A program made the translations under genes and the position numbers. The notes under the pieces were generated by a model. It was given only the letters and a program-made list of their open reading frames with translations, did not search any database and had not been told where the DNA came from. Shown here piece after piece: positions 53,276 through 61,600 of a stretch of DNA of 64,000 nt; the first letter of the stretch is position 1, and every line of letters begins with the position of its first letter. The DNA comes from Monoplex corrugatus (lineage: Eukaryota; Mollusca; Gastropoda; Littorinimorpha; Ranellidae), in contig JAPXFY010000018.1 of the NCBI GenBank assembly GCA_030674185.1, positions 51,241,755 through 51,305,754 on the forward strand. Direction: 5' to 3'.

Positions 53276-56200
53276 TTTACAACAGAGAGAAAGAATGTAA
53301 AGTTTTTTTGTATGTGTTGTGTGTGTGTGTGTGTCTGTGTGTGTGCGTGTCTGTGTGTGTGTGCATGTCTGTTTGTGATTTACAATGATAATTATGTGTC
53401 TATCACTGTCAAACATCACTTAGAGTGAAGAGACGTTAAAGGAAAGAACAAACATTCTTACCCCAGAACCTAGTTGATTAATTTTTGGTACTTGTATTCA
53501 AGAACTGAATTTTGAGATAAAAGCTGGATTTTGTGTGCACACATTTGCATTTTAAAGCATGAAACATCAATCTGATGGCAGCAATCCAAAATGGTTTACA
53601 ACGATGTGACTTTTATCAGACATATATTTTTTTGGTTTCTAGGCCACTCTATACTCATATAAGCCAGTCATTTTTCATATCAATCTTCCATGTCTGACTT
53701 GATCAATTTCCCAAAGAAGCCTTCCAAACAGTGCATCTCATATACAGAGAGAGACAGAGGGACAAAAAGATAAAATATTCAACAAAATGAAGAAACAACC
53801 CATTTTTCATGCTACTTTTCTATTTCTACCTTTGTAAATTTTCCAACGATTCGTATCAATACAAAGCATTGACATAAACAGAGAAAAACAAAAATCCAGA
53901 AGGACAGAATATTAAACACACTGAATCTTTTGTTTATTGATAAGGCCTTACGTAGAAGTACGGGGTGTGAGCACGTCAACTTCTACCATTCACACAGTCA
54001 TCACAAAAGCAGCATACAGATAAATAGCAGGTTATTTTGACATAGCGCTAAACTAAGCGCGTCAAAAGTTTTAATGTAAATGACAGACAGATAAATTAGC
54101 TGAGGCTCACCGTTGTTGACGGATAATAACAGTGAGGAGAGCAAAGATGATGCCCACCATAAGACCCAAGTCGACATCCAACAAAACAGTGGCCAGGAAT
54201 GACACCAACCACACTGACTGCAACATCACAAAACATCAACAACATCACTAAACTTTCACAAGCTGTTCCTCACCATTCTGTTAACCCTTTGACTCCCTCC
54301 CCCTATCTACCAGCATCCTGCATTGTTGGCCATGACGGCAAAGCAAAAACTTAACCCTTTCATTCCCTCATCCAGGAAGCTGATGGATAGGGTGAGGGAG
54401 TGAAAGTATTAAGTTTTTGTGGTTGGCGGGTAGAGTGCGGAAAAGAAAGGGTTAACTTTTTCAATGCTACAACACCAGAGAAAAACATTCCTTATCGTTA
54501 CTATGACCCATAAAACGGTTTGTGTCAGAAAAGGTTAAATTTCCTGCTTACTTATAATGGTTGATAATTCAAGAAGGGTAGGGCGAAGGAGTCAAAGGAT
54601 TACTAATGTACTATCAACACATATCAAGATTTCAGTGATCAGTCTGTTCATTTAAAATCAAAATGCAGCATCTTCATTTCTAGAACACTCTTTGTTCAGT
54701 CCTTTCTTGAAACAGCAAAGCTGTAACTTAAATACACCTTCAACTACACTTCTTATCTTAGTGCAAAATTTTGTTGACTGAAAAATAAACATGAATTTAC
54801 TTATCAACCTGACATTAGTTGAAAATAACAGAAAATTATAAAAACCAAGCTGGCTATGAAATACTCCCCCCCCCCCCCCCCCCCCCCCACCCCCACCAAA
54901 CAATTGATTTTTTTTCTGTTTAGCACTAACAGCTTTAATTTCACACAACATATAAAAACATTGGTACTGGGAAAACAACAACAACAACATCAAGTTTTGA
55001 TATTCAATCAAATTACATAACTAAAATTAATAGTCTCATCGCTCTGCATGTGGCCCATAATATAAACATCAATGGTGAAATTGAAACACTTACAAAATCA
55101 ATGATAGAGATGTTCCACAGTCGTTTCAGCTCAGCAAACTGTTTAAACATCCCTTTGAGGGCTACAACAATGATAGCTGCCAGAATACACTGAAAAATAT
55201 GAACAGTGATTTCAGTCAAACAATTCACAACAACAACAAAAAAGAAAGAAAGAAAAACAGCAAGAAAAAAAAAAACCTACGAAAGAAACAACAATGAAAC
55301 TAAGCTCATTTGGTTATAAATAAATTCCATTGATTTTTATTATTGTTTTTTTTTTTTTTATTGTAGTCCAGCCAACTGCATAGAACCATATCAGGGCTAT
55401 AACCATTTCAAAATACACAATACTTCAACAGGAAAAATGAAAAGGAAAAGAAAATTAGGTACACATATCAATGCATTTGCACACATAATGTAAGAAGATA
55501 CCCCTGGTGTTGACCACTCTAATTTATCACACAGGGAAAAGACATACCTGAATACAAATTTATGCATAACTAAGGACACTTCAGCAAATACAGAAATGGG
55601 CCTAATTTACCCAAAACTGCTTCCACATATCCCATTTCCCTAGAGCCAAAAATACACTACATACATGTACCTAATAATCAATTCTAAGAGAAAGTATGTA
55701 AGACTTAGTATGGATCATAACAAATCAGAACCCCAAATCGTGACACAAAGGAATCAAATTCTGTGATGTTACATAAACACAGTTACACAAGTTATTTTCA
55801 AAGTGTAAGCATATGACTGCATGCAAATGAACATGTACATAATCAATCTATTCTTATAATTTTGTAAATGGACATGTACCATAATCAATCTATTCTTATA
55901 ATTTTGTAAATGAACATGTACCATAATCAGTCAATTCTTATAATTCTGTAAATGAACATTACCATAATCAATCTATTCTTTTGATTTTGTAAATGGACAT
56001 GTACCATAATCAATCTATTCCTGTGATTTTGTACTTGAATCAACACTATAACAATAATGAAACAGAAAACAAAAAAGACCCTCACATTAGGCAGAGTCCT
56101 GAAGTAGGATCCAAGAACCAGAATACAACCAACAGGAGAGCACTAGACACCAACCCAGCCACCTGAGTATCATCAACATACACGTCATGACGGCAACTGA

Positions 56201-56421
56201 TTTGACAAGTATAGTACATAACAGCACAGTACTGAATAAAATCAACATTACTGAATAAAGTCAACATGACTACAATTGACGTGACAGCCATTCCAATTCT
56301 GTTACTTTTAAAATTAAAGAAAGAAAGAATAAGCACACACATATGACTACATATTCTTGACTGCATGCCAGCATATACACACACACATGCACACACATAC
56401 ATACACACATACTCACCATAC

Positions 56422-56468
<47 letters not shown>

Positions 56469-58622
56469 CATACCATAAAAAGTAACATGACAACTTCATA
56501 CTGTAACTGAAAAATATCAGGGGTCCAACATATGAATGTTATACTTCACATGTATATGTTCCCAGTTGGATGGCATTCAACACAATAATCAGATTGACAG
56601 AAACTATCGTTTACATTTGACTAAGAGATGTTACTATAAAGATTCATTTACTTCACAATAAATATTTATTTGGCATTAATTTCAATGAATCCATAATGAC
56701 CAGGTCATCATCTGGTAAAGAACCTATCAGAGGAACTATATGGACTTGCACAAAATCATCACATTACTCTCAACAATTGCAGAGATCACTTCATTACTCT
56801 CGACAATCGCAGAAGATCACTACATTACTCTCAACAATTGCAGAGATCACTTCATTACTCTCGACAATCGCAGAGATCATTTCATTATTCTCAACAATTG
56901 CAGAGATCATTTCATTACTCTCAACAATCGCAGAAGATCACTACATTACTCTCAACAATTGCAGAGATCATTTCATTACTCTCGACAATCGCAGAAGATC
57001 ACTACACTACTCTCAACAATTGCAGAGATCACTTCATTACTCTCAACAATCGTAGAAGATCACTACACTACTCTCAACAATTGCAGAGATCATTTCATTA
57101 CTCTCGACAATCGCAGAAGATCACTACACTACTCTCAACAATTGCAGAGATCACTTCATTACTCTCGACAATCGCAGAAGATCACCACATTACACTCGAC
57201 AATTGCAGAAGATCACCACATTACTCTCGACAACTGCAGAAGATCACCACATTACACTTGACAATTTCAGAAAAGCACCGCATTACTCTTGACATTGCAG
57301 AAGAGCACCACATTACTCTCAACAATTGCAGATGATCACCACATTATGCCTGACAATTTCAGAAGAGCACAACATTACTCTCGATAACTGCAGAAGATCA
57401 CCACATTACGTTTGACAATTGCAGAAGAGCATCACATTACTCTCGACAATTGCAGAAGATCACCACATTATGCTTGACAATTTCAGAAGAGCACCACATT
57501 ACACTCAACAACTACAGAAGATCACCACATTACGTTTGACAATTGCAGAAGATCACCACATTACTCTCGACAAGTGCAGAAGACCACCACATTACGCTTG
57601 ACAATTGCAGAAGATCACCACATTACTCTCGACAACTGACAGAAGATCACCACACTGCACTCGACAATTGAAGAAGTTGCAGAAGATCACCACATTACTC
57701 TCAACAATCGCAGAAGATCACCATTACTCTTGACAATTGCAGAAGATCACATTACTCTCGACAATTGCACAAGATCACCACATTACTCTTGACAATTGCA
57801 CAAGATCACCACATTACTCCCGAGAATTAACCTTCCAAGACAATGAACAAAAAGAACACGTACTAGGCAGTTACTTCCAATCTGTTTCACAACAACAAAA
57901 AGACAAAATGCGATTTAGAAAACATACCTGAGTTTTGCCTCCCACGTTATCCTGCACCAGACTACGTGACAGAGAGGCAGCAGCACAAAAAGAAGAGAAA
58001 AAAGAACTGGTAACGTTCACAATGCCGTACGCAAGCAGCTCCTGCAGATGACAATTTGTCATACACTTAAGATTCGCATCCTAGGATGAAAATTAATCTT
58101 TTTTTTTTAAAGGGCGGAAAAGCAACTGCCAAACTCTTCCATACTGCCTTTGGTCTCCGTATCATTCAATATTTCAGATGTTGCATACAAAAAGTCACAG
58201 GCCTTGACACTCTGAACAACACCATGATGCTAATTATCCCTGACTTGAACAAGAAATTTAATTTAACATATCTATGAACAAGGTGTGCATGCACTGTGAC
58301 AGATATGCTGTGAGTAATCCACAGCACCTGAGAAGTATTTGGAGTCAATCAACAACAGTTTACATGAAAACTAATAGGTATTTGCATAAATTGTAATCAC
58401 AGAATCAAACTAAAAGCTTAATGGAAAATGGAAACATGTGCATGTGCGCGTACATGCACACACACACACCGTGCGCACCCCACACAACACACACACACAC
58501 ACACACACACACACCGCACGCACACACACACACGCACATATGAAAAATAGGTATTTGCATAAATTTTAATCGCAGAATCAAATTAAAAATTTAATGGAAA
58601 ATGGAAACATGAGCACGTGCGT

Positions 58623-58654
<32 letters not shown>

Positions 58655-61600
58655 CACACACATGTACGCGCGCAGACCCACACACACACACATGCGCAGA
58701 ATCAAAGTCATCATATGAAGATTTAGTAACAGGAAGCTTATCCAAGACCTATATCACAATCTGACTGGGCAAGTACAAAGTTCCCTGAAAATGCACTTCA
58801 TTCTTGGACAAACTCATCAATCATTCCCTACAAGAATCCCCACACCTTAACATGTTAATCACTGCCAACAGACTAAATGCTGACAGCAATCTGACAGTAA
58901 TCAGCATCACAGTTGTACTGGTTACAACACTAACCTCCCTGGGATCAATGTCACAATCCTATTTTTACTGAGCACACAGAGAGAGAGAGAGTAAATTACA
59001 CTAACATGACTGGATCAATATCACAGCCATGTGCCAATACAAAGAGAGGGGAAAGTTCTGGATGGACTACAGGTAGAATGTCTGCCTGTCCAAATGGATG
59101 CCAGAAATCTGGGTCTGGCTATTCGGCTCCAGAAATTTGTGAGTCAGCTTGTAGTCTGTCCTTAAAAATGGGTACCTGATTCTGTTCAACAAAGCTGACC
59201 ACAGGATAGTGAGGCTTTCTGCCATCTTATCCCACTATGACTTTCCGGTTGTGGAAAAACACTCACCTTATCAATCGTACAATAAAAATTATCAGAGTGG
59301 CCTCCACACACAGATGCATGACTGTTCAGAGTTGGAAAAGGTAAAGCAGACAGACAGAGTGAATAGTAATTATACTCCTAAAAATCTGGCCCTAGATTAG
59401 CAATGTCTACCAATCCACTTCCACACATTGTGGTTTTGAGACCATCTTTGCAGAGCACTTGGTAAAATGATACTGACCTTATTTAAATCAACAGTCATAT
59501 TTTCCGTTTGTTTAATTGATTACAAAAGTTCTTGATCTGTTTTGTTTTCATGGTTTGTTTGTTTGTTTGTTTGTTTGTGTTGCATATTTTTCTGTTTGTT
59601 TTGCCTGCATATTTGACATCAAGATTTTTGGAAAAACACATTGAAGATGGCAAGAAAAAAGAGCTGACCTGATTGGCATCAATATCATAATCATGCTTTT
59701 TGGCCAGGATTTTGGCCATGGAGACGGAGATGGCAAAGGCGACGATGCCCAGCGCTATAGAGTCAGACACCACATCCTTCAGATACAGGAACTGCTGGAC
59801 CTTGGGAGGGGGGATTCTGCAACAAACCACTGCCACAGTTCATATATACAATCTGCTATATGCAACAAACCACTGCCACAGTTCATATATACAATCTGCT
59901 ATCTGCAACAAACCACTGCCACAGTTCATATGTACAATCTGCTATATGCAACAAACCACTGCCACAGTTCATATATACAATCTGCTATATGCAACAAACC
60001 ACTGCCACAGTTCATATGTACATCTGTATCTGCAACAAACCACTGCCACAGTTCATATATACAATCTGCTATCTGCAACAAACCACTGCCACAGTTCATA
60101 TGTACAATCTGCTATCTGCAATAAACCACTGCCACAGTTCATATATACAATCTGTTATCTGCAACAAACCACTGCCACAGTTCATATATACAATCTGCTA
60201 TCTGCAACAAACCACTGCCACAGTTCATATGTACAATCTGCTATCTGCAACAAACCACTGCCACAGTTCATATATACAATCTGCTATCTGCAACAAACCA
60301 CTGCCACAGTTCATATGTACAATCTGCTATCTGCAACAAACCACTGCCACAGTTCATATGTACAATCTGCTATCTGCAATAAACCACTGCCACAGTTCAT
60401 ATATACAATCTGCTATCTGCAACAAACCACTGCCACAGTTCATATATACAATCTGCTATCTGCAACAAACCACTGCCACAGTTCATATATACAATGTTAT
60501 CTGCAATAAACCACTGCCACAGTTCATATGTACAATGTTATCTGCAATAAACACTGCCATAGTCTTATACAATGTTATCTGCATAACACCTGCCACAGTT
60601 CATATGTACAATCTGCTATCTGCAATAAACCACTGCCACAGTTCATATGTACAATGTTATCTGCAAAAACCACTGCCACAGTTCATTATACATGTTATCT
60701 GCAATAAACCACTGCCACAGTTCATATATACAATGTTATCTGCAATAAACCACTGCCACAGTTCATATGTACAATCTGCTATCTGCAATAAACCACTGCC
60801 ACATTCATATGTACAATGTTATCTGCAATAAACACTGCCACAGTTCATATGTACAATGTTATCTGCAACAAACCACTGCCACAGTTCATATGTACAATGT
60901 TATCTGCAACAAACCACTGCCACAGTTCATATATACAATGTATCTGCAATAAACCACTGCCACAGTTCATATGTACAATCTGCTATCTGCAATAAACCAC
61001 TGCCACAGTTCATATATACAATGTTATCTGCAATAAACCACTGCCACAGTTCATATGTACAATGTTATCTGCAACAAACCACTGCCACAGTTCATATATA
61101 CAATGTTATCTGCAACAAACCACTGCCACAGTTCATATGTACAATGTTATCTGCAACAAACCACTGCCACAGTTCATATATACAATCTGCTATCTGCAAC
61201 AAACCACTGCCACAGTTCATATGTACAATGTTATCTGCAACTAAACCACTGCCACAGTTCATATGTACAATGTTATCTGCAACAAACCACTGCCACAGTT
61301 CATATGTACAATGTTATCTGCAACAAACCACTGCCACAGTTCATATGTACAATTGCTATCTGCAATAAACCACTGCCACAGTTCATATGTACAATCTGCT
61401 ATCTGCAACAAACCACTGCCACGTTCATATGTACAATCTGCTATCTGCAATAACACTGCCACGTTCATATGTACAATGTTATCTGCAATAAACCACTGCC
61501 ACAGTTCATATGTACAATCTGCTATCTGCAACAAACCACTGCCACAGTTCATATATACAATCTGCTGACTGTAATAGTAGTTTTTGTTGCTGCTACTGCA

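Noticed and set aside
56696..57335. Repeat proteins over the 31-bp array
   Set aside because: Frame rotation of a non-triplet repeat; no independent evidence of coding.
59700..61453. Plus-strand frames of 170-323 residues (NHCHSSYVQ repeats)
   Set aside because: Translation of the 41-43 bp minisatellite antisense to the SLC26 intron.
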